A stretch of 37,105 nucleotides of DNA from Prevotella sp. (GTDB lineage: Bacteria; Bacteroidota; Bacteroidia; Bacteroidales; Bacteroidaceae). The notes beneath the pieces are model-generated. The model saw nothing but the letters and a program-made list of their open reading frames with translations, did no database searches and was not told where the DNA came from. Below are positions 7,444-16,263 of the stretch, piece by piece. The position numbers and the translations under genes were made by a program. Location of the stretch: contig JALFCW010000084.1 in the NCBI GenBank assembly GCA_022771625.1, positions 1 to 37,105 of the forward strand, in the 5' to 3' direction. Numbering within the stretch: the stretch's first letter is position 1; the number at the start of each line of letters is the position of its first letter.

Positions 7444-9630
7444 ATGCTCGATAAAAATGACATACTAGGAAATTTGAATGATAGGCAGTCTGAAGCTGTC
7501 GAAACAACAGAAGGTCACGTTCGTGTTGTGGCAGGTGCAGGTTCTGGTAAAACGAGAGTCCTGGCACATCGATATGCTTTTTTGGTTAATGAGTTGGGTA
7601 TTGACCCAGGAAATATTCTGTGTATGACATTTACCAATAAGGCTGCTCAGGAAATGAAACGACGTATTTCCAAGCTTGTTCATCGGGGAAATGTTAATGA
7701 CTTTGTCTGCACAATTCACGGATTCTGTGTCAAGTTTCTCAGAGAAGAAATATTTCGCATAGGATATCCAAAAAATTTCATAATATCAGATGAGGAAGAT
7801 TCAAAAATGCTTGCCAAGCAAGTCATGGAAGAATTCAATATTGGAATAGATAAAACAAATGTGAAAAAATTCCTCGATAGCATTCGGGATTTTAAGAGTT
7901 TTGATACAGACTATTATATTGACAATATTATATTGCCAAATTCAGATATATCAACCAGTAAAGAAGATATAAGGATAAGATATATCCAACTTCAGCAAAA
8001 GAACTACATGTTGGATTTTAACGATATCATTTACTTCACTATCTACATAATGAGCCATAATGAAGATGCACTTTCTTCATGGCAGCAGAAGATGAACTAT
8101 ATCATGGTTGATGAGGTGCAGGATTGTAGCACTAGTGATTGGAAAATCATAAATTATCTTGAAGGTTATTATGGCAATCTGTTTATTGTTGGTGATCCCG
8201 ACCAATGTATATATGAATGGAGGGGTGCAATACCTGATTCCTTTATACGTTTCAAAACAGATGGTGATATTATCCTAAATCAAAATTATCGTTCCACTCC
8301 GAATATCCTTGATGTAGCAAATTCAATAATTGAACATAATCAGAATCGAATACCAAAAGATTTATTCACCAAATCACCAAAAGAAAAAATTGTATTACAT
8401 TACCATGGCAAGTCTGAAATTGAAGAAGCAGAATGGGTAGCAAAACAAATAGAAATTATTGCCAAGAATGGTTTTGATTATAACAGTTTTGCTATTCTAT
8501 ATCGTGCCTCTTATATTTCCAGAAATATTGAGCAGGCCTTGATGCATAAGCAGATCAAGTATGTTATTTGGGGAGGCATTCGCTTTTTTGAGCGCAGGGA
8601 AATAAAAGATATTCTTGCGTATTTCAGACTTATAGCAAATAAAAGAGACGACATTGCCTTTCAGAGAATTATTAATACTCCTTCAAGAAAATTTGGAAAA
8701 GTTTCTCTGGCCAAACTACAGGAAATGGCCGAAGCTGAGAATGCTACTCTTTACGATACCTTATGTAAATACAAGAGTTTTTTCGACAAACCATCCATTA
8801 TCAATTTTATTCGTATTATTGATGGATTTACAGAGAAAAGCAAGTTCACTCGGGTATCAGATTTATTCGACCAAGTCTTTAAAGAAACAGGGCTGGAAGA
8901 GATGTATCGCACAGAAGGTGATGATGAAAGACTTGAGAATATTTCCGAATTAAAACATTCAATCATTGAATATGAACGAATGAATGCAGAAGAAGAGGAT
9001 ATTAATCTTAACACATATCTTCAAGACATTGCCTTATATACTAATGCCGACTACAAAAACGACGGCGATACTGTTAAGTTAATGACTATACATCAGTCAA
9101 AAGGTTTGGAATTTCCATTCGTGTTTGTTTGCGGTTTAAGTGAAGGCATTTTCCCAAGCCATCGCACAATCCGTGAAAGAAGGAAACGTGGAGAAGAGGA
9201 AGAACGACGTTTAATGTATGTAGCGGTAACAAGGGCTGAAAAGGGACTTTTCCTAACAGAATCTGAGGGATATAATTTTGCAACACGTTCAGATAAGTAT
9301 CCTTCGCGTTTCCTGCGTGAAATCAAAGATGGCCTTGTCGAAATAGAAGGTGACCTTACGAAGAGGCAATTAAGCAAATTGTATATTGGTACTCAGGAGT
9401 TAATTGATGAATTAGAAATCGAGATTAACCAACCCTCATACCAAATTGGTGACAAGGTGGCTCATAAATACTTTGGAATTGGAGAGATAATAGAAATCGT
9501 TTCCGATACAAGTATAAGAGTTAGATTTGATAAAGGAGAACGTAGTATCCAACCCAATTACTTAAAGTTTTGGGATGGAACAAAAACAATAGAAGAATTG
9601 TTTGAAAGCAAGAAAACAAATAAAGAATAA
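7444..9630 (+). CDS. UvrD/PcrA-like superfamily 1 helicase, first gene of a putative defence operon
   Basis: This 728-residue protein has the full SF1A motif set: Q-motif L-N-D-R-Q-S-E-A-V, motif I A-G-A-G-S-G-K-T (about 30-37), Ia F-T-N-K-A-A-Q-E-M, II V-D-E-V-Q-D (about 222), III V-G-D-P-D-Q-C-I-Y-E-W-R-G, IV L-N-Q-N-Y-R-S-T, V T-I-H-Q-S-K-G-L-E-F and VI V-A-V-T-R-A-E-K-G (about 593). A PcrA-like C-terminal tail follows (G-D-K-V-A-H-K-Y-F-G-I-G, about 660-705). It is expected to translocate 3'-5' on single-stranded DNA using ATP. It is AT-rich and sits with AIPR and a second helicase, so it is more likely an accessory copy than the housekeeping UvrD/PcrA. It is close enough to normal UvrD/PcrA that a repair role cannot be excluded. 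Confidence 0.9.
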   Translation: MLDKNDILGNLNDRQSEAVETTEGHVRVVAGAGSGKTRVLAHRYAFLVNELGIDPGNILCMTFTNKAAQEMKRRISKLVHRGNVNDFVCTIHGFCVKFLREEIFRIGYPKNFIISDEEDSKMLAKQVMEEFNIGIDKTNVKKFLDSIRDFKSFDTDYYIDNIILPNSDISTSKEDIRIRYIQLQQKNYMLDFNDIIYFTIYIMSHNEDALSSWQQKMNYIMVDEVQDCSTSDWKIINYLEGYYGNLFIVGDPDQCIYEWRGAIPDSFIRFKTDGDIILNQNYRSTPNILDVANSIIEHNQNRIPKDLFTKSPKEKIVLHYHGKSEIEEAEWVAKQIEIIAKNGFDYNSFAILYRASYISRNIEQALMHKQIKYVIWGGIRFFERREIKDILAYFRLIANKRDDIAFQRIINTPSRKFGKVSLAKLQEMAEAENATLYDTLCKYKSFFDKPSIINFIRIIDGFTEKSKFTRVSDLFDQVFKETGLEEMYRTEGDDERLENISELKHSIIEYERMNAEEEDINLNTYLQDIALYTNADYKNDGDTVKLMTIHQSKGLEFPFVFVCGLSEGIFPSHRTIRERRKRGEEEERRLMYVAVTRAEKGLFLTESEGYNFATRSDKYPSRFLREIKDGLVEIEGDLTKRQLSKLYIGTQELIDELEIEINQPSYQIGDKVAHKYFGIGEIIEIVSDTSIRVRFDKGERSIQPNYLKFWDGTKTIEELFESKKTNKE

Positions 9631-9649
9631 ATAAATATACATATACATT

Positions 9650-11500
9650 ATGAATGAACAATTAAATAGTTACGTCGGTACTCTTATAGAGGATACTATG
9701 ATGGTGATGGATGAATACCAAACACCAGTAATGGCTTTTACAGCAACTGTGCTTGATAAAATCGAGGATTTACTTGATTGTAAAGAGATCGTCAAGGAAC
9801 ATTGCATAGTAACAAAGAAAAATGGCGATATAATTGGGGAAATTCATGCGTATTCAGAAAGTACAAATGGAGAAGTTTTATATCTCTTTTATACAGATTT
9901 CCATTCTGGCAGTGACATTTTGGTTAAAAATAATACAGAGTTGCAAAAATCATTAAATCGTCTTCAAGGATTCTATGATAAAGCTATTCATGGTATTCAT
10001 CATGATGTCGATTCTTCATCTGCGGAATATAGAGCGGGGAAGTTTATTAGTGATAACATTAATAATTATACGTCTGTAAATTTAGTCGTTCTATCAAACT
10101 ATATAATCAATAACCCGGAAATTAAAAAGTTGAGAATCGCATCAAAACCTGTTTTCTGTGATATATGGGATTTAAAAAAAATATATGGCAACACTCATTC
10201 TATGAGTGACCATGTAGCTATTGATATTGATTTCGAAGCAGAAGAATATAAACGATATAAAATTCCATTTATCCAGATGGAATCCTCTCTTTATGGATAT
10301 AAGTGTATTCAGGCTATGTTTCCTGCAAAACTTTTGTATCAACTCTATGAACGTTATAATACAAAACTTTTATATAATAATGTAAGATACTTTCTCGGAT
10401 TAAAAGGCGCAAAAGAGAAACAGCCAAATGTTGCTATGCTCAATACTCTTCGTAAAGAGAATGAAATGTTTCTTGCATATAATAATGGCATCACAGCTTT
10501 AGCAACAGGTATCGATTCAAATTTTATAACAGATAAGACTGATATAACAGATCCTGAAAGTCCAAACTCATCACAATACATTTCAATGGGTATTCTGAAA
10601 AAGATATCAGACTTTCGTATCATCAATGGAGGACAAACAACCGCTGTATTATACAACGCAAAAAATCTGAGTAAAGGAACAAATGAGACGGATAAAAAAG
10701 TTAGCTTATTGGGAGTTTTCGTACAGGTCAAACTTATTATAAGTGAAGAAATAGAGAAAATATCAGGAAACATAGCCCTTTCTTCCAATTTTCAAAATAG
10801 AGTAAAGTATTCTGATTTCTCGGTGGGTAATGAATTTAACACTAAAATGGAGATATTATCCAGAAATATTATTGCTCCTAATCCTAATAAGGATCTTATT
10901 TATTGGTTTTATGAAAGACTCCGTGGACAATATGACGAGCAGAAAAAACATCTTATTATAAAAGCGGATAAAGATTATTTTAATTCTAGATTTCCTAAAA
11001 ACAAAAAATTCTCAAAAGAAGATGTAGCCAAAATATGGTCAAATTGGGACCAAAGACCTTTTGATGCGGTAAAAGGAGCGAGTACTACCTATGGTGCATT
11101 CATGAAGGGTATTATAGAAAGGAGTGTCGTTCCTGACGAGAATTATTACAAGCAAACTGTGGCTCTTCTTATCATATATAAATTCTTAATGTCACGACCT
11201 GAGAATAAAAATTACGCAAATGGAAAAGCCACTATTATTGCTTATGCTATGGCAATGTTAGAATACCAAACAATGAACAAATTTGACTTGTTAAAGGTTT
11301 GGGAGAATCAGAGTATATCTGATCACACAAAGATTTATTTGAATAAACTTTGTGATAAATTATATGAGCTTTTAGATGAACAGGCAAGAACATTGAGTAC
11401 TTCTGTCCTTTCTTATGGAAAGACATCAAAGGCTTATGAATTTATAAAATCACAATCACTTGACATCGATATACATTTACTTGACAACGATTTATTATGA
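9650..11500 (+). CDS. AIPR family protein (abortive infection phage resistance)
   Basis: In this 616-residue protein the AIPR signature is clear in the middle: F-L-G-L-K-G-A, then Y-N-N-G-I-T-A-L-A-T (about residue 280), then F-R-I-I-N-G-G-Q-T-T-A-V-L-Y (about 325), followed by V-Q-V-K-L-I-I-S. The family (PF10592) was named from a lactococcal abortive infection protein and recurs beside restriction and helicase genes; its molecular activity is not settled. It starts 19 bp after the UvrD-like gene, and its TGA overlaps the ATG of the next gene by 4 bp (ATGA), so translation of the two is probably coupled. The N-terminal 200 residues have no recognised domain. No membrane segment or signal peptide. 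Confidence 0.88.
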   Translation: MNEQLNSYVGTLIEDTMMVMDEYQTPVMAFTATVLDKIEDLLDCKEIVKEHCIVTKKNGDIIGEIHAYSESTNGEVLYLFYTDFHSGSDILVKNNTELQKSLNRLQGFYDKAIHGIHHDVDSSSAEYRAGKFISDNINNYTSVNLVVLSNYIINNPEIKKLRIASKPVFCDIWDLKKIYGNTHSMSDHVAIDIDFEAEEYKRYKIPFIQMESSLYGYKCIQAMFPAKLLYQLYERYNTKLLYNNVRYFLGLKGAKEKQPNVAMLNTLRKENEMFLAYNNGITALATGIDSNFITDKTDITDPESPNSSQYISMGILKKISDFRIINGGQTTAVLYNAKNLSKGTNETDKKVSLLGVFVQVKLIISEEIEKISGNIALSSNFQNRVKYSDFSVGNEFNTKMEILSRNIIAPNPNKDLIYWFYERLRGQYDEQKKHLIIKADKDYFNSRFPKNKKFSKEDVAKIWSNWDQRPFDAVKGASTTYGAFMKGIIERSVVPDENYYKQTVALLIIYKFLMSRPENKNYANGKATIIAYAMAMLEYQTMNKFDLLKVWENQSISDHTKIYLNKLCDKLYELLDEQARTLSTSVLSYGKTSKAYEFIKSQSLDIDIHLLDNDLL

Positions 11501-14500
11501 CATCATTATTTATCAAACAGATTATTGAGGACTCGTGCCAAGACTATGATATAATTGTCTTAAAAGGTTTCTCTCCCAAACTTATCACTGAGTTGGGAGA
11601 ACATCTTTTATTGTTGGATAATTACATATTTGAGAATGGAGAAATTGTATTAGACAGAATAAATGCGAACAGTCTTATGCTATCAATTCTCAATTGTAAT
11701 AGCCATCAAAAGGCTATTTGCACGTGCGAGTCACTAATAATGATGTGCACTCAAATAGCCAACCTAAATATTTTAAACAAAAGAATATGCGTCATAGATA
11801 ATAACTTTTTTGAACTCTATCCTAATCCAACAACCTCAGATATCCCGGATTTTGATAGTGAAGCTTTTATGGACACAGAAGGCGATAATGCTTTGTATAG
11901 CGCATTTTACTCTTATTGCATTAGTGAAAATGGCATGCAACGAATACAGTATATTGACAATTATTCAATGAATAATACTTGTCTCACTGTCAAGAACTTA
12001 GCAGAGCCTCAACCTTTATGTGTACAGGAAATAACACAAGATGCAAGTAATATAAGAATTTTATCCACAAAAGATAATTCTTTGAATGCGATATTTGAGG
12101 ACTTGTATGAGAATATGTCCATAAGTGAAAATGTATTTGCTGTTGAAACAGAAGAAGTCAATGAAGAAAGAATTCTTGCGTTCGCTCAAGCATGTAAGAT
12201 GTTCGGATGTCCAGTCAAACTTTATATGATTTCACGGGATCTAAATGTTTCACCTAGGCAAGAACTATATGAATTACTTTATAAGACATGGGGATACAAT
12301 TCATTTCGTGATCTAAAAATCTATAAAGATCTAAATGTTAACCATGATGTCAGTACCATTTCACAAGGTACAATTATCGAAACTGTTATTCAACAAGCAG
12401 AACACGCATACAACGGCGAAATTGATAAAGTAAACAATATACTTCTAACATCTCCGACTGGAGCTGGAAAATCTTTATTGTTTCAACTATCTGCCATATA
12501 TCTTGCAGAACAATTTGGTTTGCTAACAATCGTCGTTTCACCACTTGTTGCCCTCATGAATGACCAAGTGGACGGATTAAATTACAATGGTGTTGCAACT
12601 CTAAACAGTAATAAGACTGCTGCAGATAAAGATTCCATATTAAGAGGAGTACGTGACAAAACTATCAATCTTCTTTACCTATCTCCGGAACTATTGTTAT
12701 CTTATTCTATAACGACATTTATTGGAGACAGAAAACTTGGCTTGTTAGTTGTAGATGAAGCACATACCGTAACGACATGGGGACGTGATTTCCGAGTTGA
12801 TTATTGGTTCTTGGGTGATTATTTACGCAAAGCAAGGCGTATATTGAAATACCCATTCCCAATTTTTGCATTAACAGCTACAGCTGTTTGGGACCCAACA
12901 GGAAAAAACGATATGGTTTTTGATACTATCCGCTCCCTTAATATGGATCCATGCATAAAGTATATTGGCGTAGTACGAAGAGATAACATCTCATTTGCAA
13001 TCAATATGTCTAATATATCCAACAATTACGAAGAAAAGAGACGTGCACTTACAATACAAAGAATTCGAGAAGCCTTGATGGATAATCTGAAGACAATTGT
13101 ATATTTCCCTTTTAAGAGAACAGTTGACTCTATTGTATTAGGTGACGAAGTAAAAGACATTTCTTCGAAGATAGCTCGTTATCATGCTGAGTTATTCCCA
13201 GAAGAAAAGATAATTAATGCTGTTGCCTTTCGTAATGGAACAAAACCTATAATGTGCGCAACTAAAGCTTTTGGAATGGGTATTGACGTATCAGATATAC
13301 GTGAAGTATATCATCATGCACCTACAGGATGCTTATCTGATTATGTGCAAGAAATAGGACGTTTAGCAAGAGATCCGCAAATAAAAGGTATTGCAAAAAT
13401 TGATTTTTCAACAAAAGACTTTAGGTATATTAGAAAGTTACATGGTTTATCTGCCATTAAACCCTATCAGTTAATGCAAGTATTAAAGAAATTAATGGCT
13501 ATCTATAGGATTAATGGAGAGAAAAGAAATATGCTCATTTCATCATCAGACTTTAATTACATATTTCCCCTTTCAACCCCTGAAAATGTTGACCAAAACT
13601 TAAAGAGTTGCCTATTACTTATTAGCAATGACTTATTGAACAAACTGCGTTTCCATGCACTAATCGTGCGCCCAAAAAGTTTATTTAGCAAATGCTATGT
13701 AGAAGTGCCGTTAAGTGAATCGAAAAGTTTCTATCGACATAACAAGAATTATTTAAGACACATTACGGATACTATCTTTATTCTTGATGCAGACAAAATA
13801 TGGAATGAAAAATATACAAAATATAGTTTTCCCAAGTTCAAGTTTAAACTTGCAGAAGGTCAAATATTTCAAGGATATCATGTCCAGCTCAGAAACAAAG
13901 TCACATTGTGCCTACATGATGATGTAGTTAAAGTAAAGAACTCAATAATTGAATTCTTCCATTATGCTCATCATTTTCTAAACGAAATGAGTAGCCAACA
14001 TCATCGTATAGATTTCAATACAATAAAGTCTTCGTTACCTCAGAGCTATGACAGTCTCAAAAGAGAACAATTCTTAGAAACATTTCGCATGCTCTATACC
14101 ACACCTAATGCGCTTGGCGGAGACGTCGCAGCTTATTGTAGTATCTTTATTTCAAGAGAGGGACAACAAACACCCCGTGAATCTTTTCAGTTGATGCAAA
14201 GTGGATATGAGAATGTTGCCAACTTATATTTGACAGCATACGATGCTATAATAAATAGTACTGAAATATGTTGTTATTGTGACACTAATGACAATATTGT
14301 CAAGCTAAGCGAGTTTCTAAATAGTTTAGGAGTTGCTGATTACCAACGCCAAGGAGGTGACCAACCTGCAATCTTTGTTCGTATCAATAATCCATACTAC
14401 CTTAATATGCTTATCCGTAATAGGAGTTATGAAAATGATATTTTAAATAGCATATATGAGAAATATCGTTACTCTGAAAGAATATTTACTTATTTCTTCA

Positions 14501-14589
14501 CAACACCAATGACAGATGAGCAGCGATGGGATTTTATAGAAGAGTATTTTCTCGGAGCAAGCGAAGAACGTCTTTTGAATTATATTTAG
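11497..14589 (+). CDS. large RecQ-like superfamily 2 DNA helicase with unrecognised N- and C-terminal regions
   Basis: In this 1030-residue protein, residues about 315-670 form an SF2 helicase of RecQ type: motif I S-P-T-G-A-G-K-S (about 318), Ia V-V-S-P-L-V-A-L-M-N-D-Q-V, II V-V-D-E-A-H (about 418), III A-L-T-A-T-A, IV I-V-Y-F-P-F, V A-F-G-M-G-I-D-V and VI Q-E-I-G-R-L-A-R-D (about 617). It has only a partial RecQ zinc region and no HRDC domain that I can see. The first 300 residues, with two acidic stretches, match no family I know; nor does the C-terminal 350. The ATG overlaps the AIPR stop by 4 bp. ATP-driven DNA unwinding is a safe inference; the target is unknown. Length and flanking domains set it apart from housekeeping RecQ (about 600-730 residues). 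Confidence 0.85.
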   Translation: MTSLFIKQIIEDSCQDYDIIVLKGFSPKLITELGEHLLLLDNYIFENGEIVLDRINANSLMLSILNCNSHQKAICTCESLIMMCTQIANLNILNKRICVIDNNFFELYPNPTTSDIPDFDSEAFMDTEGDNALYSAFYSYCISENGMQRIQYIDNYSMNNTCLTVKNLAEPQPLCVQEITQDASNIRILSTKDNSLNAIFEDLYENMSISENVFAVETEEVNEERILAFAQACKMFGCPVKLYMISRDLNVSPRQELYELLYKTWGYNSFRDLKIYKDLNVNHDVSTISQGTIIETVIQQAEHAYNGEIDKVNNILLTSPTGAGKSLLFQLSAIYLAEQFGLLTIVVSPLVALMNDQVDGLNYNGVATLNSNKTAADKDSILRGVRDKTINLLYLSPELLLSYSITTFIGDRKLGLLVVDEAHTVTTWGRDFRVDYWFLGDYLRKARRILKYPFPIFALTATAVWDPTGKNDMVFDTIRSLNMDPCIKYIGVVRRDNISFAINMSNISNNYEEKRRALTIQRIREALMDNLKTIVYFPFKRTVDSIVLGDEVKDISSKIARYHAELFPEEKIINAVAFRNGTKPIMCATKAFGMGIDVSDIREVYHHAPTGCLSDYVQEIGRLARDPQIKGIAKIDFSTKDFRYIRKLHGLSAIKPYQLMQVLKKLMAIYRINGEKRNMLISSSDFNYIFPLSTPENVDQNLKSCLLLISNDLLNKLRFHALIVRPKSLFSKCYVEVPLSESKSFYRHNKNYLRHITDTIFILDADKIWNEKYTKYSFPKFKFKLAEGQIFQGYHVQLRNKVTLCLHDDVVKVKNSIIEFFHYAHHFLNEMSSQHHRIDFNTIKSSLPQSYDSLKREQFLETFRMLYTTPNALGGDVAAYCSIFISREGQQTPRESFQLMQSGYENVANLYLTAYDAIINSTEICCYCDTNDNIVKLSEFLNSLGVADYQRQGGDQPAIFVRINNPYYLNMLIRNRSYENDILNSIYEKYRYSERIFTYFFTTPMTDEQRWDFIEEYFLGASEERLLNYI

Positions 14590-14596
14590 CCATATT

Positions 14597-15244
14597 ATGC
14601 ATATATATTTTGTAAATCAGTATTCAAAAATTGTTGGTCCTTTTGACATAACGGATTCCAATCACCAAAAAAATATTCGTAATGGCGATGTGATTATTCG
14701 AGATACCAGTGACGGATTATGTTTCTTGATTGTCACTTCATCAATAAACAAATGGAATAGATGCAAATGTATTGATACAGTCCAAGACCATCTAAAGAGA
14801 GAGGGAAACTTCCTTCTTTTTTCCTTTGATGGTATTAGTAAAAGATTTGGTGACATACAAGCTTTAACAGAACTCTGTCAACTATTTCAAAATCCACCAT
14901 GTCATGACTTCTTTGAAAACGCTCTTTCAATTTTGACTTATAAATGCGATTTATGGGATATTAGTATCTTCAAAGATATACATTCCTTAACTCCATTTGA
15001 AATATATAATGATAATGCTGATAAGTCTATAGTAATAGATAAAAAACCATACTCCCAATATTTATTTGAAGATTATTTTGATACTAACATGCACTCTACG
15101 TTTCTCAAACTTGTTGGACAGAATACACCATTGAGAGATGTATATAATAAGATTAGAAGACAATATCCCAAAGAATTTAGGTCTGCATTGATGTCGTTTA
15201 TTCGTGATCATCCTAATTCAACTATATATGATAAAATAAAATAA
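14597..15244 (+). CDS. hypothetical protein, fourth gene of the helicase/AIPR operon
   Basis: This 215-residue protein begins 7 bp after the helicase stop, so it belongs to the same operon. The first 55 residues read as beta strands: I-Y-F-V-N-Q, I-V-G-P-F-D-I-T, N-G-D-V-I-I-R-D. This weakly recalls the GYF_2-type fold (G-P-F followed by a G-x-(I/V) turn), but I would not assign it. The rest is mixed and charged, with a helical C-terminus (R-D-V-Y-N-K-I-R-R-Q-Y-P). There is no signal peptide, membrane helix or catalytic motif. It may be a small partner or sensor of the helicase. Function unknown. Confidence 0.75.
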   Translation: MHIYFVNQYSKIVGPFDITDSNHQKNIRNGDVIIRDTSDGLCFLIVTSSINKWNRCKCIDTVQDHLKREGNFLLFSFDGISKRFGDIQALTELCQLFQNPPCHDFFENALSILTYKCDLWDISIFKDIHSLTPFEIYNDNADKSIVIDKKPYSQYLFEDYFDTNMHSTFLKLVGQNTPLRDVYNKIRRQYPKEFRSALMSFIRDHPNSTIYDKIK

Positions 15245-15264
15245 ACAAAAAAATCACGAAACAT

Positions 15265-15295
15265 TTTGCTATGTCGAAATATATTTATACCTTTG
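15265..15295 (+). promoter_or_regulatory. promoter of the DpnI-like gene
   Basis: TTTG at 15265-15268, a 19-bp spacer, TACCTTTG at 15288-15295, and an ATG at 15319. This gives the endonuclease gene its own promoter, separate from the four-gene operon that ends at 15244. No GATC lies in this promoter. Confidence 0.7.
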
Positions 15296-15318
15296 CAGTA
15301 TTATAAACAATAATTGAT

Positions 15319-16083
15319 ATGCAGCTGAATTTGGATTATAGCTTATGCGAGGGCTACAAGAGTAATACGCAAAAGATGAGAGTGGTCACAGAAAAGTGGG
15401 TAGAACAGAATATGTTCTGCCCCATCTGCGGACGCCCACATCTACATCACTATACGGCCAACAAACCGGTGGCTGACTTTTGTTGTGAGGATTGCCATAA
15501 CGATTTTGAACTGAAAAGCAAGAATCAGGTGGCTCTTGGTAAAGTGATTAATGATGGGGCATACAACACTATGATGGAGAGACTCAACGACTTGCATAAT
15601 CCAAACTTCCTATTCATGACTCACACGGACGAATATGTGAGAAACTTCATACTTATCCCAAACCATTTTTTCACTCCCGAGATTATCATTAAGCGCAAAC
15701 CATTAGCAGATGATGCGCGCAGAGCAGGATGGGTGGGATGCAATATCAATATTGCCGACATTCCACAAAGCGGAAAGATATATATTGTAAAAGACGGGGT
15801 GGAAATAGACCGTAACAAGGTGATTGACGACTATGCTAGAATAAGGTCGCTGGCAACGAACAGCCTTACTTCAAGAGGTTGGATGCTGGATGTGCTGTCG
15901 TGCGTGGAAAGAGTGAAAGATGACGTGTTCACACTTAAGGAGATGTATGATTTCTGCGACGAACTTCAGGAAAAGCATCGTGACAATGCTCACGTTAAAG
16001 ACAAGATAAGGCAACAGTTGCAATTTCTGAGAGACAAGGGTCTTGTGGAATTTTTAGGAAGAGGTAACTATAGGCGCTTGTAA
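15319..16083 (+). CDS. DpnI-family methyl-directed restriction endonuclease
   Basis: This 254-residue protein is the same length as DpnI and, as I recall that sequence, similar along its whole length. The N-terminal nuclease domain has a zinc site (C34-P-I-C37 and C56-x-x-C59) and a PD-(D/E)XK centre D53 ... E64-L-K66. Then come K-P-L-A-x-x-A-R-R-A-G-W-x-G-C-N-I, S-S/T-R-G-W and a winged-helix C-terminus ending K-I-R-Q-Q-L-Q-F-L-R-D-K-G and then R-G-N-Y-R-R-L. Known DpnI cuts GATC when the adenine is methylated, and both of its domains read the methylated site. The expected role is restriction of Dam-methylated incoming DNA. The next gene is a DpnA-like adenine methyltransferase, which is paradoxical if both act on GATC. 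The coding sequence contains no GATC. Confidence 0.92.
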   Translation: MQLNLDYSLCEGYKSNTQKMRVVTEKWVEQNMFCPICGRPHLHHYTANKPVADFCCEDCHNDFELKSKNQVALGKVINDGAYNTMMERLNDLHNPNFLFMTHTDEYVRNFILIPNHFFTPEIIIKRKPLADDARRAGWVGCNINIADIPQSGKIYIVKDGVEIDRNKVIDDYARIRSLATNSLTSRGWMLDVLSCVERVKDDVFTLKEMYDFCDELQEKHRDNAHVKDKIRQQLQFLRDKGLVEFLGRGNYRRL

Positions 16084-16097
16084 TTCATTGATTGTTA

Positions 16098-16226
16098 TTT
16101 TGTGATCAATAATTAACAATGCAGGTATTGCATATTTGTCTTATATTGACAATAAAGTTATTGATAATCAACTAATTATCTAATTGATCTTTTTTGATCA
16201 CAAAAGTCAAACTATGATCTTTTGTG
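16098..16226 (+). promoter_or_regulatory. GATC-rich control region ahead of the DpnA-like methyltransferase gene
   Basis: Four GATC sites lie at 16104, 16186, 16196 and 16216, within 116 bp, while the flanking coding sequences have none. TTTTGTGATCA (16098-16108) recurs inverted as TGATCACAAAA (16195-16205). CACAAAAG (16199-16206) also pairs with CTTTTGTG (16219-16226) as an 8-bp inverted repeat. The last GATC overlaps the only nearby -33-like TTTG (16221-16224). This looks like an operator set read by a GATC-binding protein (the methyltransferase, or the winged helix of the DpnI-like protein), which is inference. Confidence 0.6.
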
Positions 16227-16247
16227 TATTTTTTCAAGATATTCCAC

Positions 16248-16255
16248 TACCTTTG
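16248..16255 (+). promoter_or_regulatory. -7 element of the methyltransferase gene (near-leaderless transcript)
   Basis: TACCTTTG fits the -7 consensus. With the usual 5-9 nt to the transcript start, the RNA would begin within a few bases of the ATG at 16264, so the mRNA should be leaderless or nearly so. The closest TTTG upstream (16221-16224) is 23 bp away, longer than the usual 19-21, which may indicate a weak or activated promoter. Confidence 0.55.
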
Positions 16256-16263
16256 CAGCCGCA

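Noticed and set aside
7444..9630. Housekeeping pcrA/uvrD
   Set aside because: Not fully excluded, but the AT-rich operon with AIPR and a second helicase makes an accessory helicase more likely.
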